Assembly: GCF_024357955.1 (NCBI RefSeq)
Contig: NZ_JANEYT010000011.1
Location: forward strand, 49,861-113,860
From: Photobacterium pectinilyticum
Lineage (GTDB): Bacteria; Pseudomonadota; Gammaproteobacteria; Enterobacterales; Vibrionaceae
DNA length: 64,000 bases
Reading direction: 5' to 3'
A model generated the notes under the pieces. It saw only the letters and a program-made list of their open reading frames with translations. It was not told the DNA's origin and ran no database searches. Shown here in pieces: positions 9,573 to 17,982 of the stretch (the first letter of the stretch is position 1; every line of letters begins with the position of its first letter). The position numbers and the translations under genes are program-made.

Positions 9573-10061
9573 GTGGTAAAAGTTCTCGTTAGTTCGTGCT
9601 TGGTTGGAAATAAAGTTAGATACAATGCAAGTTGTTTATCAATCCCAGAGCCTGAGTTGCACTGGCTTAAATCAAACGTAGATCTAGTGGTCTTTTGCCC
9701 TGAGGTGTCGGCAGGTCTACCTACTCCGAGAGCTCCTGCTGAAATAATCACAGGGAAAGGCGTTGATGTGCTTGATGGTTTGGCGAACGTTGTTGGAAAT
9801 GATGGCATTGATGTTACTACACCATTTGTAAGTGGGGCGGAGAACGCTTTGGAACTCTGCCAAAAACAGCAAATAAAGTATGCGGTACTCGCAGAGGGTA
9901 GCCCTTCTTGTGGTAGTTCAAAGATTTACGATGGTACATTCAACGGGATTAAAATCGATGGCTCAGGGGTAGCTACGGCATTGTTAGAGCGGAATGGTAT
10001 TAAAGTCTACAGTCAGCATACGATAGCTAAACTCCAAAGTACGTTGGAAAAACAGAGCTAA
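9573..10061 (+). CDS. DUF523 family protein, cassette-borne
   Basis: 162 aa. The DUF523 pattern is clear: VLVSSCLVGNKVRYNA at residues 3-18, CPEVSAGLPTPRAPAEI near 48-64, and AEGSPSCGSSKIYDGTF near 108-124. The conserved cysteines suggest metal or thiol chemistry, but the family has no established function that I can state. Start is GTG at 9573 with AAAGGAG 7 nt upstream. The gene begins 25 nt after an attC core, and its stop codon is inside the next attC-like site, so it forms a textbook cassette. Confidence 0.85.
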   Translation: MVKVLVSSCLVGNKVRYNASCLSIPEPELHWLKSNVDLVVFCPEVSAGLPTPRAPAEIITGKGVDVLDGLANVVGNDGIDVTTPFVSGAENALELCQKQQIKYAVLAEGSPSCGSSKIYDGTFNGIKIDGSGVATALLERNGIKVYSQHTIAKLQSTLEKQS

Positions 10062-10125
10062 CAAGAAATTTAAGAGTGATTCACAACGCTTGGCGCCGTC
10101 ACTTTTAAGTAAGTTTAGTGTTATA
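10056..10125 (+). other. attC-like site 3, right half lost
   Basis: Starts with AGCTAAC, the exact reverse complement of the GTTAGCT core, then ATTTAAGAGTGATTCACAAC and GCTTGGCG as in Vibrio attC sites. No GTTRRRY right core follows; the sequence changes after about 10120 into GACCTGCCCCC and a MITE end, so the site is probably truncated by later insertion. Confidence 0.62.
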
Positions 10126-10145
10126 TAGTGACCTGCCCCCAATAA

Positions 10146-10164
10146 CTAATCCAGATTGGTATAA
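10146..10164. repeat. MITE end fragment
   Basis: CTAATCCAGATTGGTATAA matches one end of the palindromic element found at 6160, 53438 and 57319 and the fragment at 58397. Only about 19 bp remain. Nothing coding is seen in 10062-10363; the rest holds attC debris and possible inverted ends CCTGCCCCC/GGGGGACATG at 10128 and 10276. Confidence 0.6.
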
Positions 10165-10313
10165 CAAACGCTTCAAGTCGTGTTTTTACACGTATGCCGA
10201 ACTTGCTGCGCTCAGAAGGTCAAAAAATACGTTAAAGTGCACTCTTAACACTACTTATGCCTAATCGGGGGACATGTTGCGCAGTTGACAGCTTTTCCGG
10301 TTCGAATGATCGC

Positions 10314-10342
10314 AAAAAGGCAGCCTTGTGGCTGCCTTTTGT
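10314..10342 (-). terminator. purC terminator
   Basis: On the minus strand AAGGCAGCC, loop ACAA, GGCTGCC, then TTTTT. It can also work in the plus direction because T follows on that strand too. Confidence 0.9.
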
Positions 10343-10363
10343 CATTGCGGAGGTAGCAAATGG

Positions 10364-11467
10364 TTAGTCAATCAAACCGTACTGCTCGCGAAGTACTGAG
10401 ACGATTTCAGCCTTCGGGTTTTCAGACAACTGGATTTTCTGGCCCGTGATTTTCTCGGCAATCTCGGTGTAGACCTTAGATAAATTCATCAGCGCATCTA
10501 CCGGGAGTTCGTTGTCGCGGGCGAGGGCGAAACGCTCGTCCATACGATCTTTGTTTAGCATGATGTCTGGATCTGGGAAGTGGTTGAGCAACATCTGGCG
10601 GAAGCCTTCTTTCGAGTTCTCAACGATTTCACCGTTGCGGTATGCTTCACCATCCCAAATACGGGAAGAATCCGGTGTACCAACTTCATCCATGTAAATC
10701 AGCTTTTCTTTACCTTCGGCATCTGTCACGTAACCAAATTCAAATTTGGTATCGACGAAGATTTGATCCAGCGAGGCCAGCTCTTTGCTGATCACATCAA
10801 AACCTTCCTTGAGTAGTTGCTCATAGCGACTGATGTCATCGGTGCTGCGGAAGTTGAATGCTTCGAAATTGTTCATAAGATCAGAACGGGTGACGTTGAC
10901 ATCGTCGACTTCAGGCACGCCCGGAATACCGGTAAGAATGCCCTTGGTTGATGGTGTCATCAGTAGCTCAGGTAGTTTCTGATCCTTCTCTAGTCCTTTT
11001 GGCAGTTCGATACCACAGAAGTTGCGTTCGCCTTGGCTGTATGCACGCCACATAGAACCGGTAATGTACTGGCGGCAAATTGCCTCGACCATAACAGGTT
11101 TGGCTTTTTGTACAATCCACACAAACGGGTGGGGGATATCAAGGATGTGGCTGTCGGCCAGACCATTTTCGCGGAACAATTTGAACCAATGGTTAGAAAT
11201 AGCATTAAGAGCCGCACCTTTCCCCGGTACACCTTTCAGGCCGCCTTCTGCGTGCCAGATGCAGTCAAATGCAGAAATGCGATCACTGATCACCATGATT
11301 GCCAGTGGCGCATCAGGTTGAACGTTGTAGCCTTTCTCTTTTATCAAGCGACGGCTATCTTCTTCGGTTAACCAGTAGACGGAACGAACTTTACCGCTAT
11401 GAACGGGTTTATCAGTTCGGATTGGCAGGTCATCATTTACAGCGAGAACTTGATCAGCAAGGCTCAT
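10364..11467 (-). CDS. purC: phosphoribosylaminoimidazole-succinocarboxamide synthase
   Basis: 367 aa. Makes SAICAR from CAIR, aspartate and ATP in purine synthesis. This is the long PurC seen in Vibrionaceae, against about 237 aa in E. coli. Motifs seen: [11 protein letters not shown] near residues 23-33 (nucleotide loop), [13 protein letters not shown] at 59-71, the [13 protein letters not shown] stretch near 135, and the FEFGY...[15 protein letters not shown] block near 246-270. Transcribed alone. A perfect PurR-type palindrome lies 135 nt upstream of its start, so it is probably repressed when purines are plentiful. Confidence 0.96.
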   Translation of the reverse strand: MSLADQVLAVNDDLPIRTDKPVHSGKVRSVYWLTEEDSRRLIKEKGYNVQPDAPLAIMVISDRISAFDCIWHAEGGLKGVPGKGAALNAISNHWFKLFRENGLADSHILDIPHPFVWIVQKAKPVMVEAICRQYITGSMWRAYSQGERNFCGIELPKGLEKDQKLPELLMTPSTKGILTGIPGVPEVDDVNVTRSDLMNNFEAFNFRSTDDISRYEQLLKEGFDVISKELASLDQIFVDTKFEFGYVTDAEGKEKLIYMDEVGTPDSSRIWDGEAYRNGEIVENSKEGFRQMLLNHFPDPDIMLNKDRMDERFALARDNELPVDALMNLSKVYTEIAEKITGQKIQLSENPKAEIVSVLREQYGLID

Positions 11468-11601
11468 GGCGAATTCCTATTTCAAAAGTTAAACGAAGGT
11501 AAACCGTAGTGACATGACAAGAATAGTTGTTCATGCCAAGGTCTTAAGACCTATAATGGGGGCGATAATAACAGAACTCGGGTGGCCTTTCAGCTAGAAA
11601 A

Positions 11602-11613
11602 GCAAACGTTTGC
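11602..11613. promoter_or_regulatory. PurR operator
   Basis: GCAAACGTTTGC is a perfect 12-bp palindrome and the centre of the PurR consensus ACGCAAACGTTTTCGT. It lies between purC (minus) and the helicase gene (plus), 135 nt from the former and 125 nt from the latter. purC is the expected target. Confidence 0.85.
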
Positions 11614-11737
11614 GCAAATTTATTTTTCATTCTAAGAGTGAATTTTTGTGAAGCGATTTCAAGTGGTCATATTTTATTCAGGAGACAGGGCATAAGTATG
11701 GCAAAATCAGTCTCCATTTTTCGATGCAAGGCCCATC

Positions 11738-14107
11738 ATGACCCGTTATACCAGTGAACAATCGGCATTTATTCATCATCAAAGCGGGAATGCCCTTTGT
11801 ATTGCCGGTGCCGGGACGGGCAAGACCACCACCTTGGTGGGGTTAATCGAGCAGAAAATGGCGACAATACCGGCCCAAGAAATGCTGGTGTTGATGTTCA
11901 ACCGCGATATTCGCACTGATTTTCAGACCAAATTGCGCGATAACGGCATCCAAGCGCAGGCACCGGTACATACCTTTCACAGTTTTTGCCTGAAGTTTCT
12001 TAACCAAACCGGTTTTATCCGCAATACCGGGTATCGGGTCAACTTTCAAAGCGGAGAAAGTGATAAGGCGCTGGTGAAGGCTATCTTAAGGGAGCTTTCT
12101 GGACTGGAAAAGACCTACCAGCGTCAGCAGATGATCAAAGATCCGAAAACCATTGAGTTACTGCTGAGTTTTATTGGTTTGGTCAAAGCCTACATGCTAT
12201 CGCCGCATGAAGTTTTCAGGCTGGCTGAAATCAACCGTGACTACCTGTTTATTATTGACGCTTATGAGCAGTTTGAAACACTGAGAAAAAAACAGCGCTT
12301 GTTGTTTTTTGATGATTGGCTGGTGGAAACGGTCAAGCTGCTCGAAAGTGATGATGCGATTCGTGAACACTTTCATCAGCATTGCAAGCTGGTGGTGGTC
12401 GATGAGTTCCAGGATATTAATACTGCCCAGTACCGTTTGCTGAAACAATTGTTGGGGCCGCAAACCCAGTTGCTGGCGGTTGGCGATGTTGACCAGTGCA
12501 TCTATAAATGGCGGGGCAGTGCGCCGCAGTTTATGCTCAACTTTGAACAGGATTTTGCCCCTGCGAAGACTTACACCCTGTCACAAACATTTCGCTTTGG
12601 TCATAGTCTCGCGTTGGCAGCAAGCCATTTGATTGCCAATAACAAAGAGCGCTTCAGTGAGTTTTTGACGGTTTCGGGAGAAGGCGTTTCTGATACTCAA
12701 GTCATAGAGTGCGGCTCTTCCCGACAGGTCGGTGAAATTGCCAATACAATAGGAAAGTTCCTAGCGGATGGTGGTCAGCCTTCCGACGTGGCAATTTTGG
12801 TACGACGCTGGTCGCAAACCTTGTTGTTTGAGCTGGCTTTTCTGAGTAAGCAACTGCCTTATCACATGCCTGTGCCTTCTGTGCTGGCCCATAGCCGAGA
12901 AGTAAAGTTACTGATGGAGTTGGCCACCTTAGTCACTCCACGCTTCACTGATCTCTCTGTGGCGCAAAAGTCTGGCTTGCTGTTTAGTCTGATGTGTTTT
13001 CCGCATTGTTACGTACCTAACAAATCATTGAAGCCTCTGTGCGAGCAATTGGCAGGCATGGAGCCTTCACAGTGGCTAACGTTCATAGGGCGTTATGAAA
13101 AGGCCAATGCGACACTCAAGCTGGATAATTTGATCGAGCGTGTAGAGTTGTTGCAAAGGTTCATGCGTAAGGGGAGCTTCAAAGCGTCACAAGTCTACAA
13201 GCAGTATCGTAGTGAAAGTGGATTGGATAGTTGGATCTGGAAGACAGAAGCAACCGCATCAGAAATTGAGGAAGCGGTTGAGCGGTTGGACAGTGTGGCA
13301 ACCGTACTGGAAGCGATGGATCAGACCTGTGAAAAAGCGTTGCAGTACTTTGAGTATTACACTCAACAATCAGGTCAGAAAAGCGATAATACAAAGACAC
13401 GTGCTTCAGAAAATGAAGAGCAAGATAGTATTCAGCTAACAACTATTTTTCGTGCCAAGGGGTGTGAATACCATCATGTTCACCTGCCTTTTTGGGACAA
13501 AGAGGCTTTTCCCTATGTTAATCGTGCGTCCGGTACTGTGGGCGCGGATCTGGAAGAAGAGCGTCGATTGGCCTATGTGGCATTGACCCGAGCAAAAGAA
13601 AAGGCCTTTGTCTATTACACCACACCAGATAAACCCACAGTGAAAACGACCAATGCCAGCCGTTTTGTATTGGAAGGAAAAATAAACATAGCACAGGATT
13701 TGGGATCAAAACTGTATCAGCAAGGTGAGTTGCCGTATTACTCAAGCCCTGTTGCTGAAGAATACTGCCGCCGTATGGGGCGTGAACAGGATGTTGTTGA
13801 GCCTCCGATAAAAAAAGTTAAAAATAAGCTTGTAGCGAAAGCGGTGAGTATTGATGGCAGTAAGAAAACCGCTACGGGGTCGGATGGTAGTGGTGATTAC
13901 AGCTACAAATGGGCAATGCAGCAACCTTTACCGGATAACGCAGAGAAAGTGATCAGGGCGATGGTGAAAACCAAAAATGCCAAATATTTAGATGGTGAGA
14001 TAAGCCGTATTGTCAGGGAGTTGCAATCGGTGTCCGAGACTAAGAAAAAAGTGTTGGTAAACCGCCTCATCGTTGCCGCCAATGCGAGAAGCATGGTTCG
14101 TCGATAA
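11738..14107 (+). CDS. UvrD/Rep-type superfamily I DNA helicase
   Basis: 789 aa. Motif I AGAGTGKTT at residues 23-31, motif II VVVDEFQD near 223-230, motif III GDVDQCIYKWRGSAP near 249-263, motif IV QTFRFG near 285, and motif VI YVALTRAKE near 617. It translocates on single-stranded DNA with ATP. Length is near UvrD (720 aa), but the gene is not the main uvrD; it resembles the accessory UvrD/REP helicases of vibrios. The C-terminal ~130 residues after the helicase core are lysine-rich and have no domain that I recognise. Single-gene unit, closed by a stem-loop shared with arcC. Confidence 0.9.
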   Translation: MTRYTSEQSAFIHHQSGNALCIAGAGTGKTTTLVGLIEQKMATIPAQEMLVLMFNRDIRTDFQTKLRDNGIQAQAPVHTFHSFCLKFLNQTGFIRNTGYRVNFQSGESDKALVKAILRELSGLEKTYQRQQMIKDPKTIELLLSFIGLVKAYMLSPHEVFRLAEINRDYLFIIDAYEQFETLRKKQRLLFFDDWLVETVKLLESDDAIREHFHQHCKLVVVDEFQDINTAQYRLLKQLLGPQTQLLAVGDVDQCIYKWRGSAPQFMLNFEQDFAPAKTYTLSQTFRFGHSLALAASHLIANNKERFSEFLTVSGEGVSDTQVIECGSSRQVGEIANTIGKFLADGGQPSDVAILVRRWSQTLLFELAFLSKQLPYHMPVPSVLAHSREVKLLMELATLVTPRFTDLSVAQKSGLLFSLMCFPHCYVPNKSLKPLCEQLAGMEPSQWLTFIGRYEKANATLKLDNLIERVELLQRFMRKGSFKASQVYKQYRSESGLDSWIWKTEATASEIEEAVERLDSVATVLEAMDQTCEKALQYFEYYTQQSGQKSDNTKTRASENEEQDSIQLTTIFRAKGCEYHHVHLPFWDKEAFPYVNRASGTVGADLEEERRLAYVALTRAKEKAFVYYTTPDKPTVKTTNASRFVLEGKINIAQDLGSKLYQQGELPYYSSPVAEEYCRRMGREQDVVEPPIKKVKNKLVAKAVSIDGSKKTATGSDGSGDYSYKWAMQQPLPDNAEKVIRAMVKTKNAKYLDGEISRIVRELQSVSETKKKVLVNRLIVAANARSMVRR

Positions 14108-14142
14108 GGTAGTGGCTCGCAGGTGAAATTATTAATGCCTAA

Positions 14143-14176
14143 TATAAACTAAGCCTCATCAGAGGCTTAGTTTATA
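14143..14176. terminator. bidirectional terminator between helicase gene and arcC
   Basis: Perfect 15-bp stem TATAAACTAAGCCTC/GAGGCTTAGTTTATA with loop ATCA, between two convergent genes. The T content is inside the stem arms; no long T-run follows. Confidence 0.8.
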
Positions 14177-14196
14177 AGACTTATACGCGGTTCAGT

Positions 14197-15126
14197 TTAG
14201 TAGTACTCGATGCCTTCGCCTGCTTTGACCAAGGTACCAGCTTCGTTGGTTAAGATCTTATCAAGCTCGAACAGAGATCCGATAGCGGCATTACCACGGC
14301 CGCTGTTGACGAACTGACACACAGCATCCACTTTGGGACTCATAGAGCCTGCTGGAAAGTTGAAGTGAGACAGGCCTTCAGGTGTAGCAACTTTCATCTC
14401 AGCTTGATCTTCTTTACCGTAATTACGGTAAATTGACCCGTCGGTTAAAATGACAAACAAGTCAGCATTGATGGTTTCAGCCAGCAGTTCAGCGGTTAGA
14501 TCTTTGTCGATAACACACTCTACGCCTTCCATTCGTCCTTCTTCACGGCACACTGGCACGCCGCCACCACCGCAAGCGATAACCACATTACCGCTTGTTA
14601 GCAAGGTTTCAATTTGCTGTTGCTCGATAATGGCTTTCGGCATTGGCGATGGCACAACACGGCGGAAGTATTGGCCGTCGGCTTTGAATTGCTTGTTACT
14701 AACAGCCATGATCTCTTTGGCGCTTTCTTCGGTGTAAACCGGGCCGACAAACTTCGTTGGGTTTGCAAAAGCTGGATCATCTTTGCTGACTTCGGTCTGT
14801 GTAACTAGCGTCGCGACAGATAAGTTGGCATCGATATTACGTAGCTCTTGCTGAAGCATGTAACCTACCATGCCGCAGGTTTGAGAGCCTAGAACATCCA
14901 TAGGGTAAGGGGTCGTTTCTGGGGAATACTCTTGATAAGCGCTGTTTTGTTCCATTAGTAGGCCAACCTGAGGGCCGTTACCATGTACGATGACGACTTC
15001 ATTATCGGTGGCAATAGCAGCAATGCTGGCTGCTGCTTTTTGAATATTGATTCTCTGATTTTCTGCTGTTAGGGCTTGGCCACGAGCCAATAGAGCATTA
15101 CCGCCGAGTGCTAGAACTATGCGCAT
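14197..15126 (-). CDS. arcC: carbamate kinase
   Basis: 309 aa, the family size. Reversibly makes ATP from carbamoyl phosphate and ADP, normally the last step of the arginine deiminase route. N-terminal LALGGNALLARGQ at residues 4-16, VVIVHGNGPQVGLL near 45-58, the ACGGGGVPV loop near 184, and VLTDG. Start ATG follows GGAGAT on the minus strand. It is not accompanied by arcA or arcB here, so it may be an outlying member of an arginine or purine/allantoin breakdown route. A 600-nt AT-rich region precedes it. Confidence 0.95.
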   Translation of the reverse strand: MRIVLALGGNALLARGQALTAENQRINIQKAAASIAAIATDNEVVIVHGNGPQVGLLMEQNSAYQEYSPETTPYPMDVLGSQTCGMVGYMLQQELRNIDANLSVATLVTQTEVSKDDPAFANPTKFVGPVYTEESAKEIMAVSNKQFKADGQYFRRVVPSPMPKAIIEQQQIETLLTSGNVVIACGGGGVPVCREEGRMEGVECVIDKDLTAELLAETINADLFVILTDGSIYRNYGKEDQAEMKVATPEGLSHFNFPAGSMSPKVDAVCQFVNSGRGNAAIGSLFELDKILTNEAGTLVKAGEGIEYY

Positions 15127-15757
15127 GATCGTATCTCCATTAAATATTCTTTGTTTTATTTTTTGTGGTTTACTTTGGTTAAAGCATGAAAATAGGTTAA
15201 GAGAATTATGTATTTCTAACTGTGATAATTATCCGGTTTTATTGTTATCTTTATTAGATAAATTTTTATGGTTGTAAGCTTATTATGATTATTTATCCAA
15301 TAATTAAAATGTACTTCATATTTATATTGCTATATGCGGTATAGGTTTTGATAAAAATAGAATAAATTTTCCGTGAAATAATTGTCAAAAATTGCTATCA
15401 ACCTCACATGTCAAATGCTGGCTTAAAAGCGAAAGTGAGTTTCTGTCTATGGTGTACGTGTATATTTTGTTTCAAACTTGTAATCAGCTGGGGGTGGTTT
15501 TTATTACCCTTTCTTTAGATTTCATCAAAGCACTGTTGGATGTGACGTAATCATGGAAGACGTCGATTTTTTCTCTTTTAGTTCTTTCCCTATTTATTTC
15601 GAGTTAATGCTGAATCAAGCCTGAGACGATATTGTTGAAATATGTGCCACTCTACGCCTACATAGTGAAATGTGGATCACAGATATTTAATTGAAGAGAC
15701 GTGGTTTGAAGGTGTTTTGGTACAATCCGGTTTTGAAAAATGTCAGGGAGTTTTCAC
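15127..15757. other. long AT-rich region between divergent genes
   Basis: About 630 nt without a convincing coding frame, separating arcC (minus) and the 229-aa protein gene (plus). The first ~250 nt next to arcC are very AT-rich, as expected for a region bound by nucleoid proteins or an anaerobic promoter, but no clear FNR or ArgR box was found. A possible -10 TACAAT is at 15721-15726, 32 nt before the downstream start. TGTGGATCACA at 15671-15681 is only a partial CRP-like site. Confidence 0.4.
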
Positions 15758-16447
15758 ATGGAATTTTTACGCGGCTCATCTTCACCTCCCCATCCTGACC
15801 CCTTGAACTTAGCGCTACTTACTACGGCTGAATTAGCGATGCTAGGTATTACGCCATCGTTACCAAAACAAGATTGGCAGTTAGCGATTAAACCTTTGTC
15901 TCAGTTAACAAAAGAGGTTAATTGCTTAGATGATGATTATCATCAGGTACAGGCTGTGATTGAAGAAAATCAGATGACAGCCTCATTAAATAATCAACAG
16001 CATAATCGCCAGTCTGATGACGTGAGCGATGTTGCCTTGGAAGTTTATGCCCAAGGTGAAATTGTTGCAGTGGCAACATTTAGCCGATGTTTGGAAGACT
16101 ATAAAAATCCACGTAAATCGACCGAGTTGTTCTATGAACTGACCTTGCATAGTATTTATGTGAAAAAGGCGTTTCGGGAACTAGGGCTTGCGACTTGCTT
16201 GTGCGAGTTAATTATCAATATTGCCCGAACGGATTGTGATGACTTGTTCCGAAAGTTGGCACAGCGATCTATTCAATTGAAACTCTGGTTCTCTGCGTTG
16301 GCAATCACTCAAGGTGGTGAAGCGATTTGCGATTTACTCAGTGAGTCGTTTGTAGAAATGGCCGATGATGTCATTGACGACTTGATCGAAGAGGGGGTCC
16401 CTGTCCGCTATCAGGAACCCATGATCTTTGTTGATTGCCTGGCTTAA
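15758..16447 (+). CDS. unrecognised protein, weak GNAT-like central part
   Basis: 229 aa from the ATG at 15758, chosen because AGGGAG lies 7 nt upstream; an ATG at 15740 has no such site. No signal peptide or membrane segment. Residues from about 120 to 150 read ELFYELTLHSIYVKK then AFRELGLATCLCELI, which looks like the strand-loop-helix of a GNAT acetyltransferase, but the Q/RxxGxG/A motif is incomplete. The C-terminus is acidic (MADDVIDDLIEEGV). No neighbour is functionally linked. Function not assigned. Confidence 0.7.
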   Translation: MEFLRGSSSPPHPDPLNLALLTTAELAMLGITPSLPKQDWQLAIKPLSQLTKEVNCLDDDYHQVQAVIEENQMTASLNNQQHNRQSDDVSDVALEVYAQGEIVAVATFSRCLEDYKNPRKSTELFYELTLHSIYVKKAFRELGLATCLCELIINIARTDCDDLFRKLAQRSIQLKLWFSALAITQGGEAICDLLSESFVEMADDVIDDLIEEGVPVRYQEPMIFVDCLA

Positions 16448-16514
16448 AGCCTTTCACCTATCAATGCATTGCTAGGGGAAGACAATATGACAGCAATTCA
16501 AGCTTAGCAGTGTG

Positions 16515-17756
16515 CTAATTATGGCGACTCAATCGTCGTTTGGCATTGGATCGAGAAACCAAATTATCAAACAACGGGGCAAACAGGTTGGCAAACAAAA
16601 TGGCTAACATGATGCCTTCTGGGTAGGCGGGGTTTACAACTCGGATAAACACCGTCATGACACCGATGAGGATCCCGTATGCCCATTTACCATTGTTGGT
16701 AAATGCTGCCGAAACGGGGTCGGTGGCCATGAAAAACATCCCGAATGCGAAGCCACCCAATACCAGATGCCACCAGAACGGCATGTCAAACATGGGGTTG
16801 GTATCAGAGCCAACAAGATTGAGTAGTGTTGCGGTGACTATCATCCCCACCATAACCCCGGTGACGATGCGCCAAGAAGCAATCCCCATCAGCATGATCA
16901 TCAAGCCACCAAGTAGTAGGAACAGAGTAGAAACCTCACCAATGGAGCCTGGAATATTGCCGACAAACGCATCCATCCAAGTGATCGCTTCCCCTGTTGC
17001 ATTGTGCACCATTGCGGTTGAACCACTCTCGGCCCATTGGCTCAATGCGGTTGCTCCGGTGTAACCATCTGCTGCGGTCCAGACCATCCCCCCGGAGATC
17101 TCAGCCGGATACGCAAAATACAAGAATGCTCGACCAGCTAGTGCAGGGTTAAGAAAGTTTCGGCCTGTGCCGCCGAACACTTCCTTGGCGACAACTATCC
17201 CGAACGTGATCCCCAGTGCGGCCTGCCACAAGGGTAACGTTGGTGGCAAGATGAGAGCGAATAAGATGGAAGAGACAAAGAAGCCCTCGTTGATTTCATG
17301 CTTTCGCACGATGGCAAACAAGACTTCCCAGAAGCCACCAACAATGAACACAATGATATAGAGTGGTAAAAAGTAGAATGCCCCAAGAAGCATATTACTG
17401 GCCCAACCGGCAGAATCGGCAAGACTGCCACCGAGAGCAAGTGTCGCGGAGTACTGCCAATTCTCACTGATCAGTTGCTGGATCTCTTGCTGAGTATATA
17501 AGCTGTTGAGGGCAATAACAGTTTGTTGCCCCACATTGTACATCCCCCAGAACATGGCAGGAAAAACAGCCAGCCAGACCATAATCATGATCCGCTTGAG
17601 GTCGATACTGTCTTTGACATGGGTAGATCGTTGGGTCACTTGTCCCGGTGTGTAAAGCAAGGTTGCGAATGCTTCATAGAGCGGGAACCACTTTTGGTAT
17701 TTGCCTCCTGGCTCAAAGACGTGTTCAAGTTTCTCTAGTGTCGATTTTAGACTCAT
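16515..17756 (-). CDS. nqrB: NqrB-like subunit of Na+-translocating NADH:quinone reductase, orphan
   Basis: 413 aa, family size 411-415. A multi-spanning inner-membrane subunit that carries covalent FMN and takes part in Na+ pumping and quinone reduction. The flavinylation motif DGYTGAT is at residues 230-236, so the FMN acceptor falls at Thr236, the position known in Vibrio cholerae NqrB. Other family blocks are [21 protein letters not shown] at 191-211 (core residues) and [20 protein letters not shown] near 345. Unusually, no nqrA or nqrC-F is beside it: neighbours are an unknown gene and cydA. It is probably a second copy in addition to a normal nqr operon elsewhere; that operon is not in the window. 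Confidence 0.92.
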   Translation of the reverse strand: MSLKSTLEKLEHVFEPGGKYQKWFPLYEAFATLLYTPGQVTQRSTHVKDSIDLKRIMIMVWLAVFPAMFWGMYNVGQQTVIALNSLYTQQEIQQLISENWQYSATLALGGSLADSAGWASNMLLGAFYFLPLYIIVFIVGGFWEVLFAIVRKHEINEGFFVSSILFALILPPTLPLWQAALGITFGIVVAKEVFGGTGRNFLNPALAGRAFLYFAYPAEISGGMVWTAADGYTGATALSQWAESGSTAMVHNATGEAITWMDAFVGNIPGSIGEVSTLFLLLGGLMIMLMGIASWRIVTGVMVGMIVTATLLNLVGSDTNPMFDMPFWWHLVLGGFAFGMFFMATDPVSAAFTNNGKWAYGILIGVMTVFIRVVNPAYPEGIMLAILFANLFAPLFDNLVSRSNAKRRLSRHN

Positions 17757-17982
17757 TGTTTAGCCCTCACGAATAGCTGGCAAGGTGGATGCCAGCATAA
17801 CTACTGCTACGGGCTGAGTGGCAAATTCGATTAGCAATGATCTAACTATAACGCACCTTACGTGCTGAGCAAGATGAACCATACTGTTAAGCAACGCGTA
17901 AAACAAAAGGCATTATTTTCATTATTTCCGTAGCCCTGCTTATTCGGTAACAAGCTTTCAGAATAGGTACTAAGGAGAATCC

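Noticed and set aside
15664..15685. CRP site TAGTGAAATGTGGATCACAG before the 229-aa protein gene
   Set aside because: The half-sites are 8 nt apart instead of 6, and the left half is imperfect.
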